64,000 bases of DNA from an uncultured Albidovulum sp. (lineage in GTDB: Bacteria; Pseudomonadota; Alphaproteobacteria; Rhodobacterales; Rhodobacteraceae): NCBI GenBank assembly GCA_913064775.1, contig CAJYAD010000013.1:1-64000 (forward strand). The letters run 5' to 3'. The notes under the pieces are model-generated. The model was given only the letters and a program-made list of their open reading frames with translations. It had not been told where the DNA came from and did no database searches. Numbering within the stretch: the first letter of the stretch is position 1; each line of letters starts with the position of its first letter. Position numbers and translations under genes: made by a program. Of this stretch, positions 33,853-42,496 are shown in pieces.

Positions 33853-35157
33853 CTAGCGCCCGACGCTTATATAGGCCTCGAACCCCGCACGCTCCGCATC
33901 CTTCGCCGAGTAGATATTGCGCAGGTCGGCCATCCGCGCCACCGCCATCGTCTTCGCCAGGCGCTTCAGGTCCAGCGCGCGGAACTCGTTCCATTCGGTC
34001 AGGATCACCACCGCCTCGGCCCCCTGTGCGGCGGCATAGGCATCGTCCAGCCAGGTCACGCCGGGCAGCAGCGCCTCGCCTTCCTTGCGGCCCTGCGGAT
34101 CGACCACCTTCACCTTGGCACCGCCGCCCACCAGCGCCGGCACGATGGTCAGCGCCGGGGCTTCGCGCATGTCGTCGGTGTTGGGCTTGAACGTCACCCC
34201 CAGCACCGCGATCGTCTTGCCGTTCACAGTGCCCTCGCAAAGATCGACAATCCGGTCGATCATCCGCCGCTTCATCTCCTCGTTCACCGCGATCACCGCC
34301 TCGACGATCTGCTGCGGCATCGCGTGATCCTGCCCGATCCGCGCCAGCGCCCGGGTGTCCTTGGGAAAGCACGACCCGCCATAGCCCGGCCCGGCATGCA
34401 GGAACTTGTTGCCGATCCGCCCGTCCAGCCCCATGCCTTTCGACACCGCCTTCACATCCGCCCCCACCCGTTCGCACAGCGCCGCGATCTCGTTGATGAA
34501 GGTGATCTTGGTCGCCAGAAAGGCGTTGGCCGCGTATTTGATCATCTCGGCGCTTTCCAGATCGGTGTAGACGACCGGAAATTCGCGCAGGAACAGCGGG
34601 CGATAGATCTGGCCCATCACCTCGCGGGCGCGGTCGGATTGCACCCCCACGACCACCCGGTCGGGGCGCATGAAATCGTCGATCGCGGCGCCTTCGCGCA
34701 GAAATTCAGGGTTCGAGGCCACGTCGAAACTGGCCCCCGGATGGGCCGTGGCGATCACCTCGGCCACCTGCCGGTTGGTGCCCACCGGCACCGTCGATTT
34801 GGTCACCACCACCGCATAGCCGGTCAGCGCGCCGGCGATCTCTTCCGCTGCGGCCATCACATAGGTCAGATCCGCATGGCCATCGCCGCGCCGCGTCGGC
34901 GTGCCGACCGCGATGAAGATCGCCTCGGCCCCGTCCACCGCCGACTTCAGATCTAAGGTGAAGCTCAGCCGCCCGGCCTCGACATTCTTGGCCATCAGCG
35001 CCTCAAGCCCCGGCTCGTAGATCGGCACCTCGCCTGCGACAAGCTTGGCGATCTTCGCCGGGTCCTTGTCGACGCAAATCACCTCATGCCCGAAATCCGA
35101 GAAACAGACCCCGGATACCAGGCCCACATAGCCCGTGCCGATCATTGCGATTTTCAT
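33853..35157 (-). CDS. ugd: UDP-glucose 6-dehydrogenase
   Basis: Cytosolic enzyme (434 aa) that oxidises UDP-glucose twice with NAD+ to UDP-glucuronate, a precursor of acidic exopolysaccharide, LPS or ornamenting sugars. The NAD-binding motif IGTGYVGLVSG is at residues 6-16. The central domain contains SAEMIKYAANAFLATKITFINE, and the catalytic Cys is in GGSCFPKDT (~260). The C-terminal UDP-binding domain has AVLGVTFKPNTDDMREA. Full length. It stands apart from any visible polysaccharide cluster, downstream of uraH in the same direction. Confidence 0.97.
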   Translation of the reverse strand: MKIAMIGTGYVGLVSGVCFSDFGHEVICVDKDPAKIAKLVAGEVPIYEPGLEALMAKNVEAGRLSFTLDLKSAVDGAEAIFIAVGTPTRRGDGHADLTYVMAAAEEIAGALTGYAVVVTKSTVPVGTNRQVAEVIATAHPGASFDVASNPEFLREGAAIDDFMRPDRVVVGVQSDRAREVMGQIYRPLFLREFPVVYTDLESAEMIKYAANAFLATKITFINEIAALCERVGADVKAVSKGMGLDGRIGNKFLHAGPGYGGSCFPKDTRALARIGQDHAMPQQIVEAVIAVNEEMKRRMIDRIVDLCEGTVNGKTIAVLGVTFKPNTDDMREAPALTIVPALVGGGAKVKVVDPQGRKEGEALLPGVTWLDDAYAAAQGAEAVVILTEWNEFRALDLKRLAKTMAVARMADLRNIYSAKDAERAGFEAYISVGR

Positions 35158-35232
35158 CTAACAGCCTCCGGTACGCCGCGCCCTATCGTCATGCGCGACC
35201 GTCACGGCCCTGTCAACGCGGCAGGGCGCTCC

Positions 35233-35604
35233 CTAGCTGCCGCGATAGGTGGAATAGCCATAGGGCGACAGCAGTAGCGGCACATGATAGTGGCTGTCGG
35301 CCTCAGCCATGCCAAAGCGGATCGGCACCGCATCCAGAAACAGCGGATCCGCCCCTGCCTGTCCGGTCCGGCGCAGATAGGCGCCGGCGAAGAACACCAG
35401 CTCATAGATGCCGGGCGCGAACTGCCCCTTGGGCAGGATCGGCGCATCGGTGCGGCCATCGGCATTGGTCACCGCCTCGGCGATCTTTTCGGGGCCTCCG
35501 CCCTTCGATCCGCGGCCCAGCCGGAACAGGGTGATCGCCACCCCCTGCGCGGGTACGCCCCGCGCGGTGTCAAGCACATGGGTGGTCAGGTATCCCTCGG
35601 GCAT
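35233..35604 (-). CDS. uraH: 5-hydroxyisourate hydrolase (transthyretin-related)
   Basis: Hydrolyses 5-hydroxyisourate, the product of urate oxidation, to OHCU (123 aa, tetrameric transthyretin fold). It contains TTHVLDTARGVPA near the N-terminus (active-site His), the central Arg region, SHYHVPLLLSPYGYSTY, and the diagnostic C-terminal tetrapeptide YRGS. The start is ATG 35604 with GGAGG five bases upstream; ATG 35616 is an alternative. Divergent from the PuuE-UraD gene, whose UraD half takes the next step, so the pair forms a logical regulon around the intergenic palindrome. Confidence 0.95.
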   Translation of the reverse strand: MPEGYLTTHVLDTARGVPAQGVAITLFRLGRGSKGGGPEKIAEAVTNADGRTDAPILPKGQFAPGIYELVFFAGAYLRRTGQAGADPLFLDAVPIRFGMAEADSHYHVPLLLSPYGYSTYRGS

Positions 35605-35688
35605 TGCGGCCTCCATCGCGTGAACAATCTTTGCGCAATCTTGCCGCGATCGCTTGCGCGGCACGACCCGTCGCCCCCAAGATAGGAC

Positions 35689-35701
35689 TTTCTTCAAGAA
35701 A
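35689..35701. promoter_or_regulatory. Palindrome in the uraH/puuE intergenic region
   Basis: TTTCTT-C-AAGAAA is a perfect 6+6 palindrome around one base. TTGAAA (35703-35708) follows and could be a -35 for the rightward ureide genes. It is the best operator candidate for co-regulating the divergent purine-catabolism genes. No regulator gene is nearby. Confidence 0.5.
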
Positions 35702-35761
35702 TTGAAAAACCGCTCGACGCTTCCACGCTAGAAACCGGGGATGCATGGCAGGGAGACCACG

Positions 35762-37177
35762 ATGAATCGCTATCCGCGCGACATGCTGGGATATGGCGCC
35801 AACCCGCCCGATGCCGCCTGGCCCGGGGGGGCGAAGATCGCGGTCCAGATCGTGCTGAACTACGAAGAGGGCGGCGAGAATTCCATCCTGCACGGCGATG
35901 CCGCGTCCGAGGCCTTCCTTTCGGACATCGCCGGCGCCGCGCCCTGGCCCGGCCAGCGCCACTGGAACATGGAATCGATCTATGAATACGGCGCCCGCGC
36001 CGGGTTCTGGCGGCTGCACCGGCTGTTCACCGCCCGTGGCATCCCGCTGACGATCTACGGCGTCGCGACCGCCCTTGCCCGGGCGCCCGAACAGGTCGCC
36101 GCGATGAAGGCCGCGGGGTGGGAGATCGCCTCTCACGGCCTGAAATGGGTCGAACACAAGGACATGCCCGAGGCCGAGGAACGCGAAGCCATCGCCGCCG
36201 CGATCCGCCTGCATACCGAGGTGGTGGGGGAACGCCCCCTTGGCTGGTACACCGGCCGCTGCAGCGCCAACACCGTGCGTCTGGTGGCCGAGGAGGGCGG
36301 CTTTGCCTATATCTCCGACACCTATGACGACGACCTGCCCTATTGGCTGGAGGTCGGCGCCCGCGACCAGCTGATCATCCCCTATACGCTGGAAGCCAAC
36401 GACATGCGCTTCGCCACCGCGCCCGGCTACATCACCGGCGAGCAGTTCTTCCAATACCTCAAGGATGCCTTCGACACCCTCTATGCCGAGGGCGCGGCGG
36501 GCGGCGCGAAGATGATGTCGATCGGGCTGCACAACCGGTTGATCGGCCGCCCGGGAAAGATTGCCGGGCTGATGCGGTTCCTCGACCACGCGGCGGCGCA
36601 GGACGGGGTCTGGTTCCCGCGCCGCATCGACATTGCCCGCCACTGGGCGCAGCACCACCCCCACACCCGGCAAGAGCGCCCCTCGCAAATGTCGCGAGAG
36701 CGCTTCATCGCCCGCTTCGGTGGCGTCTTCGAGCATTCCCCCTGGATCGCCGAGCGCGCCTGGGGGCTGGAACTCGGCCCGGCGCATGACAGCGCGATCG
36801 GCGTCCACAGCGCGCTTTGCCGCATCTTCCGCGCGGCCCCGCCCGAGAAACGGCTGGGCGTGCTGAAGGCCCACCCCGACCTTGCCGGCAAGCTGGCGCA
36901 AGCGCGCCGCCTGACCGCCGAATCGACCGGCGAACAGGCCAGCGCCGGGCTCGATGCCCTGACCGATACCGAACGCGCCAGTTTTGGGGCCCTGAACCGC
37001 AGCTACATGGCAAAGCACGGCTTTCCCTTCATCATCGCGGTCCGGGATCACGACAAGACGGGCATCCTCGCGGCGTTCGAGCGCCGCATCTCCAACGACA
37101 GCCCCACCGAATTCGCCGAGGCCTGCACCCAGGTCGAACGCATCGCAGAGCTGCGCCTGAAGGATATGCTGGCATGA
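35762..37177 (+). CDS. puuE: Bifunctional allantoinase PuuE / OHCU decarboxylase UraD
   Basis: Fusion of 471 aa. Residues 1-~300 are a polysaccharide-deacetylase-like metal-independent allantoinase (PuuE), with RYPRDMLGYG, VLNYEEGGENS, ASHGLKWVEHKDM and GWYTGRCSANTVRL. Residues ~308-471 are an OHCU decarboxylase (UraD), with RFGGVFEHSPWIAERAW and LKAHPDLAGKL. The two domains catalyse consecutive steps: UraD makes S-allantoin from OHCU, and PuuE opens it to allantoate. Such fusions are known in alphaproteobacteria. The start is the ATG after GGGAGACC. The 3' end overlaps allE by 4 bp. Confidence 0.94.
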   Translation: MNRYPRDMLGYGANPPDAAWPGGAKIAVQIVLNYEEGGENSILHGDAASEAFLSDIAGAAPWPGQRHWNMESIYEYGARAGFWRLHRLFTARGIPLTIYGVATALARAPEQVAAMKAAGWEIASHGLKWVEHKDMPEAEEREAIAAAIRLHTEVVGERPLGWYTGRCSANTVRLVAEEGGFAYISDTYDDDLPYWLEVGARDQLIIPYTLEANDMRFATAPGYITGEQFFQYLKDAFDTLYAEGAAGGAKMMSIGLHNRLIGRPGKIAGLMRFLDHAAAQDGVWFPRRIDIARHWAQHHPHTRQERPSQMSRERFIARFGGVFEHSPWIAERAWGLELGPAHDSAIGVHSALCRIFRAAPPEKRLGVLKAHPDLAGKLAQARRLTAESTGEQASAGLDALTDTERASFGALNRSYMAKHGFPFIIAVRDHDKTGILAAFERRISNDSPTEFAEACTQVERIAELRLKDMLA

Positions 37178-38016
37178 ATCCCTACTACGCCCCCCAAGGC
37201 GGCCTGCCGCCGCAAACCGCGCTGATGACCGGCCGCGCGGTGTTTACCGAAGCCTATGCGGTGATCCCGCGCGGCGTGTTCTCGGACATCGTCACCTCGT
37301 TCCTGCCGGGCTGGACCGGCACAAAGGCCTGGATCATCGCACGTCCCCTCTCGGGCTTTGCCGAAACCTTCAGCCAATATGTGATGGAAATCGCCCCCGG
37401 CGGCGGCTCGGACGCGCCGGATGCCGAGACCGGCGCCCAGCATGTCCTCTTCGTCACCGAAGGCGCGATGGCGCTGACGATCGCCGGGCGCGCCCACAGC
37501 CTCGGCCCCGGCGGCTATGCCTATATCCCGCCCGCCACCGCCTGGACCGCCGCCAACGCGGGCGACAGCCCCCTGCGCTTTCACTGGATACGCAAGCTCT
37601 ACCTGCCCGCGCCGGGCCTGCCCGCCCCCGAGGCTTTCGTCACCGATGAGGCCGAAATCCCCCCGATCCCTATGCCCGATACCGAAGGCCGCTGGGCCAC
37701 GACCCGCTTCGTCGCCCCCGACGACCTGCGCCACGACATGCATGTCAACATCGTCACCTTCCAGCCCGGCGGGTTGATTCCTTTTGAGGAAACCCATGTG
37801 ATGGAACATGGCCTCTACGTGCTTCAGGGCCGCGCCGTCTACAAGCTGAACCGCGACTGGGTCGAGGTCGAGGCGGGCGATTTCATGTGGCTGCGCGCCT
37901 ATTGCCCCCAGGCCTGCTACGCCGCCGGCCCCGGCCCGTTCCGCTACCTCCTCTACAAGGACGTCAACCGCCACGCCAACCTGCGCGGCCCCGGCGCCTT
38001 CGGGCCGCCCGCATGA
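37174..38016 (+). CDS. allE: (S)-ureidoglycine aminohydrolase
   Basis: Bicupin enzyme (280 aa, also called YlbA/UGlyAH) that removes ammonia from (S)-ureidoglycine to give (S)-ureidoglycolate, using Mn2+. The N-terminal cupin spans ~55-130. The C-terminal metal-binding cupin has ETHVMEHGLYVLQGRAVYKL followed by GDFMWLRAYCPQACYA. Start ATGA overlaps the stop of the PuuE-UraD gene, so the two are translated together. The presence of allE implies that allantoate is cut by an allantoate amidohydrolase rather than an allantoicase. Confidence 0.93.
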   Translation: MNPYYAPQGGLPPQTALMTGRAVFTEAYAVIPRGVFSDIVTSFLPGWTGTKAWIIARPLSGFAETFSQYVMEIAPGGGSDAPDAETGAQHVLFVTEGAMALTIAGRAHSLGPGGYAYIPPATAWTAANAGDSPLRFHWIRKLYLPAPGLPAPEAFVTDEAEIPPIPMPDTEGRWATTRFVAPDDLRHDMHVNIVTFQPGGLIPFEETHVMEHGLYVLQGRAVYKLNRDWVEVEAGDFMWLRAYCPQACYAAGPGPFRYLLYKDVNRHANLRGPGAFGPPA

Positions 38017-38020
38017 CCTG

Positions 38021-38077
38021 CACCTTCTTTCTGGCGGAAATATCCTCGGGGGGTCCGGCGGGCAGACAGCCCCCCGG
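38021..38077 (+). repeat. Half copy of family B repeat inside the ureide operon
   Basis: CACCTTCTTTCTGGCGGAAATATCC and a diverged GC-rich end (GGGGGGTCCGG, CAGCCCCCCGG) occupy nearly all of the 70-bp gap between allE and allA. If it terminates transcription it would reduce allA expression. Confidence 0.65.
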
Positions 38078-38086
38078 CGCCGCCAC

Positions 38087-38578
38087 ATGACCCACTCGAT
38101 CACGCCACAGCCGCTCAGCGTCGCGGCCTTCGCCCCCTTCGGCGATGTGCTCGACACCTTGGGGCCCCATGACAAGCTGATCAACCAGGGCCTTTGCGGG
38201 CGCTGGCACGACCGGGCGCAGCTTGACTTCGGCCCCGGCGGACGGGCGGGCGTCAGCCTCTTCCGGGCCGAACCGCGGCAGCTGCCCTACCTGCTCGAGA
38301 TGGTCGAGCGCCACCCCGAGGGCAGCCAGGCCTTCCTGCCGATGCACGAACATCCCTTCCTGGTGATCGTCGCGCCGGATGCGGGCGGGGTGCCGGGCAC
38401 GCCGCGCGCCTTCCTCACCGCGCCCGGACAGGGGATCAACCTGCACCGCGGCACTTGGCACGGGGTGCTGACGCCACTGCAGTCCTCCGGCCTTTTCGCG
38501 GTGGTCGACCGCATCGGCGACAGCCCCAACCTGCAGGAACACTGGTTCGACACGCCCTATACCGTGACACCGCCCTGA
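38087..38578 (+). CDS. allA: Ureidoglycolate lyase
   Basis: Splits (S)-ureidoglycolate into glyoxylate and urea (163 aa, cupin-like beta-barrel). Visible family features are a start with PLSVAAFAPFGDVL, the central LPYLLEMVERHPEGSQAFLPM, and NLHRGTWHGVLTPL, which carries active-site residues. It completes the ureide route of the preceding genes. The ATG has no strong ribosome site, and the gap before it is a half family B repeat. Confidence 0.94.
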   Translation: MTHSITPQPLSVAAFAPFGDVLDTLGPHDKLINQGLCGRWHDRAQLDFGPGGRAGVSLFRAEPRQLPYLLEMVERHPEGSQAFLPMHEHPFLVIVAPDAGGVPGTPRAFLTAPGQGINLHRGTWHGVLTPLQSSGLFAVVDRIGDSPNLQEHWFDTPYTVTPP

Positions 38579-38635
38579 CGGCCCCGCGCGCAACCCCCAT
38601 TGCGGCGCCGCGCGGGCCACAATAGGCTTTGCCCC

Positions 38636-39919
38636 ATGCTGCAAGACGACCGCCTCCGCCAGGAACTGGAAAGCCGCCGCGACGCGCTGATCGCGCTGAC
38701 GCAGGACCTGGTCCGCATCCCGACGCTCAACCCGCCGGGGCGCCATTACTACGACATCTGCGCCTATCTCGACCGCTACCTGAGCGCGCGCGGATTTGCG
38801 TGCCAGATGATCCGGGCCGAGGGCGCGCCGGCCGACAGCGACAAATACCCCCGCTGGAACCTGATCGCCCGGCGCGAGGGCAAGTCACCCGGCGATTGTG
38901 TCCATTTCAACGGCCATCACGACGTGGTCGAGGTCGGCCATGGCTGGACCCGCGATCCCTTCGGCGGCGCGCTGGAAGACGGCCGCATCTATGGCCGCGG
39001 CTCTTGTGACATGAAGGGCGGCCTCGCCGCCGCGATCATCGCAGCCGAAGCCTTCATCGCGACCCACCCCGACCATTCCGGCGCGATCGAGATCTCGGCC
39101 ACCGCGGATGAGGAATCGGGCGGCTTCGGTGGCGTCGCCTATCTGGCCGAAAAGGGCTATTTCGCGCCCGATCGCGTCCAGCACGTCATCATCCCCGAAC
39201 CCCTGCACAAGGACCGGATCTGCCTGGGCCACCGCGGCGTCTGGTGGGCCGAGATCGAGACCAAGGGCCGTATCGCCCACGGCTCGATGCCCTTCCTCGG
39301 CGACAGCGCGATCCGCCACATGGGTGCGGTGCTGGAAGAGATCGAAGAGGTCCTCTACCCGCTGCTCGCCACCAAGCACACGGCGATGCCGGTGATCCCC
39401 GAGGGCGCCCGGCAATCGACGCTGAACATCAACTCGATCCACGGCGGCGCGCCGGAGCAGGAGGCCGATTACACCGGCTTTCCCTCGGCCTGCGTGGCCG
39501 ACCGCTGCCGCATCGTGATCGACCGGCGCTTCCTGATCGAGGAAGACCTGACCGAGGTGAAGGCCGAGATCTCCCGGCTGCTGGAGCGGGTGAAGGCGAA
39601 GCGACCCAGCTTCGACTACGAGATCCACGATCTCTTCGAGGTGATCCCCTCGATGACCGATCGAGAGGCGCCGGTGGTGCGCTCGGTGGCGCGCGCGATT
39701 CAGACGGTGCTGGACCGCGAGGCGGGCTATGTCGTCTCGCCCGGGACTTACGATCAGAAGCATATCGACCGGATCGGCAAGCTGAAGAACTGCATCGCCT
39801 ATGGGCCGGGGATCCTGGATCTGGCGCATCAGCCGGATGAATGGATCGGAGTCGACGACATGATGGATTCGGCCCGCGTCATGGCCCTGACCCTGGGCGA
39901 ATTGCTGCTGCCGCAGTAG
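38636..39919 (+). CDS. M20-family metallo-amidohydrolase (ArgE/DapE type)
   Basis: Zinc-dependent amidohydrolase or deacylase of 427 aa. Metal ligands are visible in FNGHHDVVEVG (His, ~98), GRGSCDMKGG (Asp), the catalytic Glu pair in TADEESGG, and a late His in the SPGTYDQKHIDR region. A dimerisation lid domain lies in the middle. The family includes acetylornithine deacetylase, succinyl-DAP desuccinylase and deacylases of carbamoyl compounds. It follows allA by 57 nt in the same direction. Its sequence is ArgE/DapE-like and not of the AllC/hydantoinase type, so the role in ureide breakdown is only suggested by place. Confidence 0.85.
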   Translation: MLQDDRLRQELESRRDALIALTQDLVRIPTLNPPGRHYYDICAYLDRYLSARGFACQMIRAEGAPADSDKYPRWNLIARREGKSPGDCVHFNGHHDVVEVGHGWTRDPFGGALEDGRIYGRGSCDMKGGLAAAIIAAEAFIATHPDHSGAIEISATADEESGGFGGVAYLAEKGYFAPDRVQHVIIPEPLHKDRICLGHRGVWWAEIETKGRIAHGSMPFLGDSAIRHMGAVLEEIEEVLYPLLATKHTAMPVIPEGARQSTLNINSIHGGAPEQEADYTGFPSACVADRCRIVIDRRFLIEEDLTEVKAEISRLLERVKAKRPSFDYEIHDLFEVIPSMTDREAPVVRSVARAIQTVLDREAGYVVSPGTYDQKHIDRIGKLKNCIAYGPGILDLAHQPDEWIGVDDMMDSARVMALTLGELLLPQ

Positions 39920-39982
39920 CCGCACGCCCCGACCGAGGCCGGGGCGCAGGTCACGCAAGAGATGGCCCTGTCAGGCCGTAAG

Positions 39983-40576
39983 TCAGGCCGTCAGCTTGCC
40001 CGCGACCTCGACCAGACGCTTCGCCTGATGGCCGATCACCGTTTTCGCGGTGTCGTCGAAAGCGTCGCCCTGCTTGTGGCTGTAGCCATAGGGGTTGCCG
40101 GTCTCGAAGATCTTCTCATGCGTATAGCCCGGCGCCACGATGATCGCGCCCCAATGCATGAAGCTGGTGTAAAGGCCCAGCGTCGTCGCCTCCTGCCCGC
40201 CATGCACGGTCGAGGCAGAGGTCATCGCGCTGACCGCCTTGTTGGCCAGCTTGCCCTGCTGCCAGAGCGGGCCCAGCGTGTCGATGAAGGCGCGCAGCTG
40301 CGCGGGCGCCGAACCGTAGCGCGTGGGGGCCGAGAACAGATAGGCATCGGCCCAGACCATGTCGTCATGGCTGACCGTCGCAACATCCGAGGTCTTTTCG
40401 GCTTGCGCGGCCCAGGCGTCCTGGCCGGCCACGACCTCTTTCGGCGCGGTCTCGGCGACTTTCAGAAGCCGCACCTCGGCGCCGGCGGCCTTCGCGGCCT
40501 CGGCGGCGATCTCGGCCATCTGATGGTTGGTGCCGTAGGTCGAGTAATAGATGATCGCAAGTTTCACTGCGGACAT
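39983..40576 (-). CDS. wrbA: NAD(P)H:quinone oxidoreductase WrbA
   Basis: Flavodoxin-like FMN enzyme (197 aa) that reduces quinones by two electrons and so avoids radical semiquinones. The FMN phosphate loop is YYSTYGTNHQMAE (10-22). PTRYGSAPAQLRAFIDTLG and GGQEATTLGLYTSFMHWG follow; the conserved gap PYGYSH is near 165-175. AAGGAG lies 7 nt before ATG. The upstream region has an AT-rich stretch (40610-40655) that likely holds its promoter, but no clear consensus was found. Confidence 0.94.
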   Translation of the reverse strand: MSAVKLAIIYYSTYGTNHQMAEIAAEAAKAAGAEVRLLKVAETAPKEVVAGQDAWAAQAEKTSDVATVSHDDMVWADAYLFSAPTRYGSAPAQLRAFIDTLGPLWQQGKLANKAVSAMTSASTVHGGQEATTLGLYTSFMHWGAIIVAPGYTHEKIFETGNPYGYSHKQGDAFDDTAKTVIGHQAKRLVEVAGKLTA

Positions 40577-40683
40577 GATGCGTCTCCTTTGCAGGTCTGT
40601 CCCGCAGGAAACTAAGCTGTGCGTCCAATAGGTAAACTGCGAAGAATCGCGCGTCATATGTGCGGATACGCACGGAACATCCG

Positions 40684-42342
40684 CTACCCGCGGTCGCGCC
40701 AGCGATTGACGATCGGATAGCGGCGATCCAGCCAGAAGGCCATGGTCGACAGCCGCGTGCCCGGCGCCGACTGGAATCGCTTCCACTCGCTGATATAGAG
40801 CAGATGCTCGACCCGCTCGACGGTGGCGCGGTCAAAGCCTGCCTCGACGATCTCGGCGATGGATTGCTGGCCCTCGATCAGCCGCTCGAGAATCGCGTCG
40901 AGCACCTCGTAGGGGGGCAGGCTGTCCTCGTCCTTCTGGTCGGCGCGCAGCTCGGCCGAGGGCGGCTTGTCGATGATCCGGGGCGCGATCACCTCGCCCT
41001 CGGGGCCCTTCATCCAGGGCCGGTGGTTGGCGTTGCGCCAGCGGCAGGTCTGAAATACCCGGGTCTTGTAAAGGTCCTTGATCGGGTTGTAGCCGCCGGC
41101 CATGTCGCCGTAGATCGTGGCATAGCCGACCGCGACCTCGGATTTGTTGCCGGTGGTCAGCAGCATGCCGCCGAACTTGTTCGACAGGGCCATCAGCATC
41201 AGCCCGCGCAGGCGCGACTGGATGTTTTCCTCGGTCACGTCGGGCTTGGTTTGCGCGAAAAGATGGGCCAGCGCCCCGCCCACGGCCTTGCGGGCCTCCT
41301 CGATATGAACCGTATCCAGCCGGCAACCCAGCGCCCCCGCCACCGCGGCGGCATCGTCCAGAGAACCCTGAGAGGTGAATTCCGACGGCAGCATCACGCA
41401 ATGCACGTTCTCGGGACCCACCGCATCGGCGGCGATGGTGGCGACCAGCGCCGAATCGATCCCGCCGGACAGGCCCAGCAGCACCGACTTGAACCCCGAC
41501 TTGCCCAGATAATCGCGCAAAGACAGCACCATCGCATGATAGTCCTGCTCCCACTCGTCGGGCAGCGCGACCTTGGGCGCCTGCGCCACGCGCCAGCCAT
41601 CGGCGGTGTTTTCCAGCGTGATCTCGGCGATCACCTCCTCGAAGGTGGCCAGCTGCATCGCCAGTTCGCCGCCGGGATTCAGCGCGAAACTTGCACCGTC
41701 AAAGACCTGATCGTCCTGCCCGCCCACGGTGTTGAGATAGATCAGCGGCAGCCCGTTCTCGACCACCCGGGCCACGGTCACGTTCAGCCGCAGGTCGCGC
41801 TTGCCGCGCCGGTAGGGCGATCCGTTGGGCACGAACAGCACCTCGGCCCCGGTTTCGGCCAGGGTCTCGGCCACGTCGGGGTGCCAGGCGTCTTCGCAGA
41901 CCGGGATACCCAGCCGCAGCGGCCCGATCCGGACCGGGCCAGAGATCGGGCCGGGGGTGAACAGGCGCACCTCGTCGAAGAGGTCGTCATTGGGCAGCTC
42001 GTGCTTCAGCATCCGCGCAAGGGTCTTGCCGCCCTGCAGGACGAAATAGGCGTTGTAAAGGGCCGTGCCCTCGACCCAGGGGCCGCCGATGCCCAGCGGC
42101 GGGCCGTCGGCGCAGCGCGCGGCTAGGGCATCGAGGGCGCGCAGCGCGTCGCGCTGAAAGGCCGGGCGGCGCACCAGATCCTGGGTCTGGTAACCGGTCA
42201 GGAACATCTCGGGCAGGGCGACGAAATCGGCGCCGGCGTCGCGGCCCCGGGTCCAGGCGGCAAAGGCCTTTTCGGCATTGGCCTCCAGCGCCCCGACCGT
42301 GGGGTTAAGCTGGGCCAGCGTGATGCGGAATGTCTCGGTCAT
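40684..42342 (-). CDS. nadE: Glutamine-dependent NAD+ synthetase
   Basis: Last enzyme of NAD synthesis (552 aa): amidates nicotinate adenine dinucleotide with ammonia drawn from glutamine. The N-terminal nitrilase-type glutaminase domain (1-~270) has Glu in LPEMFLTGY, Lys in MLKHELPNDDLF and Cys in PVCEDAWH. The C-terminal ATP-pyrophosphatase domain has LLGLSGGIDSALVATIAADA (~288-307) and NKSEVAVGYATIYGDMAGG. The two-domain form is as expected for this group. A strong leader hairpin lies 33-61 nt upstream of the start. Confidence 0.97.
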   Translation of the reverse strand: MTETFRITLAQLNPTVGALEANAEKAFAAWTRGRDAGADFVALPEMFLTGYQTQDLVRRPAFQRDALRALDALAARCADGPPLGIGGPWVEGTALYNAYFVLQGGKTLARMLKHELPNDDLFDEVRLFTPGPISGPVRIGPLRLGIPVCEDAWHPDVAETLAETGAEVLFVPNGSPYRRGKRDLRLNVTVARVVENGLPLIYLNTVGGQDDQVFDGASFALNPGGELAMQLATFEEVIAEITLENTADGWRVAQAPKVALPDEWEQDYHAMVLSLRDYLGKSGFKSVLLGLSGGIDSALVATIAADAVGPENVHCVMLPSEFTSQGSLDDAAAVAGALGCRLDTVHIEEARKAVGGALAHLFAQTKPDVTEENIQSRLRGLMLMALSNKFGGMLLTTGNKSEVAVGYATIYGDMAGGYNPIKDLYKTRVFQTCRWRNANHRPWMKGPEGEVIAPRIIDKPPSAELRADQKDEDSLPPYEVLDAILERLIEGQQSIAEIVEAGFDRATVERVEHLLYISEWKRFQSAPGTRLSTMAFWLDRRYPIVNRWRDRG

Positions 42343-42374
42343 GTCCTGCCCCTAAGTCCGGGCGATCTTTAAGC

Positions 42375-42403
42375 ACAACCGGGGCGAAGGGAAAGCCGGT
42401 TGT
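42375..42403 (-). promoter_or_regulatory. Hairpin in the nadE leader
   Basis: ACAACCGG (42375-42382) pairs perfectly with CCGGTTGT (42396-42403) around a 13-nt loop, 33 nt upstream of the nadE start. On the minus strand it is followed by GCTTAAAG. It could be an RNA control element or an insulating terminator. No known NAD riboswitch pattern was recognised. Confidence 0.4.
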
Positions 42404-42451
42404 ACCCCGGCGCCCCAACAGGCCGGAGGCGCGGGGGTGCGGCGCCCGGAA

Positions 42452-42490
42452 AAGGGGAGGTGGGGGCGCCCGGACGGGTCGCGCGCCCCC
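42452..42490 (-). terminator. Rho-independent terminator of lpdA
   Basis: On the minus strand, GGGGGCGC and GCGCCCCC (42483-42490 with 42462-42469) form an 8-bp stem followed by acctccccTTTT. It begins 6 nt after the lpdA stop and would end the long sucC-to-lpdA transcription unit. Confidence 0.75.
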
Positions 42491-42496
42491 CGTCGA

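Noticed and set aside
38636-39919. Direct assignment of the M20 enzyme as AllC.
   Set aside because: Motifs are of the ArgE/DapE type, not those of the hydantoinase/carbamoylase group that includes AllC; kept only as a hypothesis.
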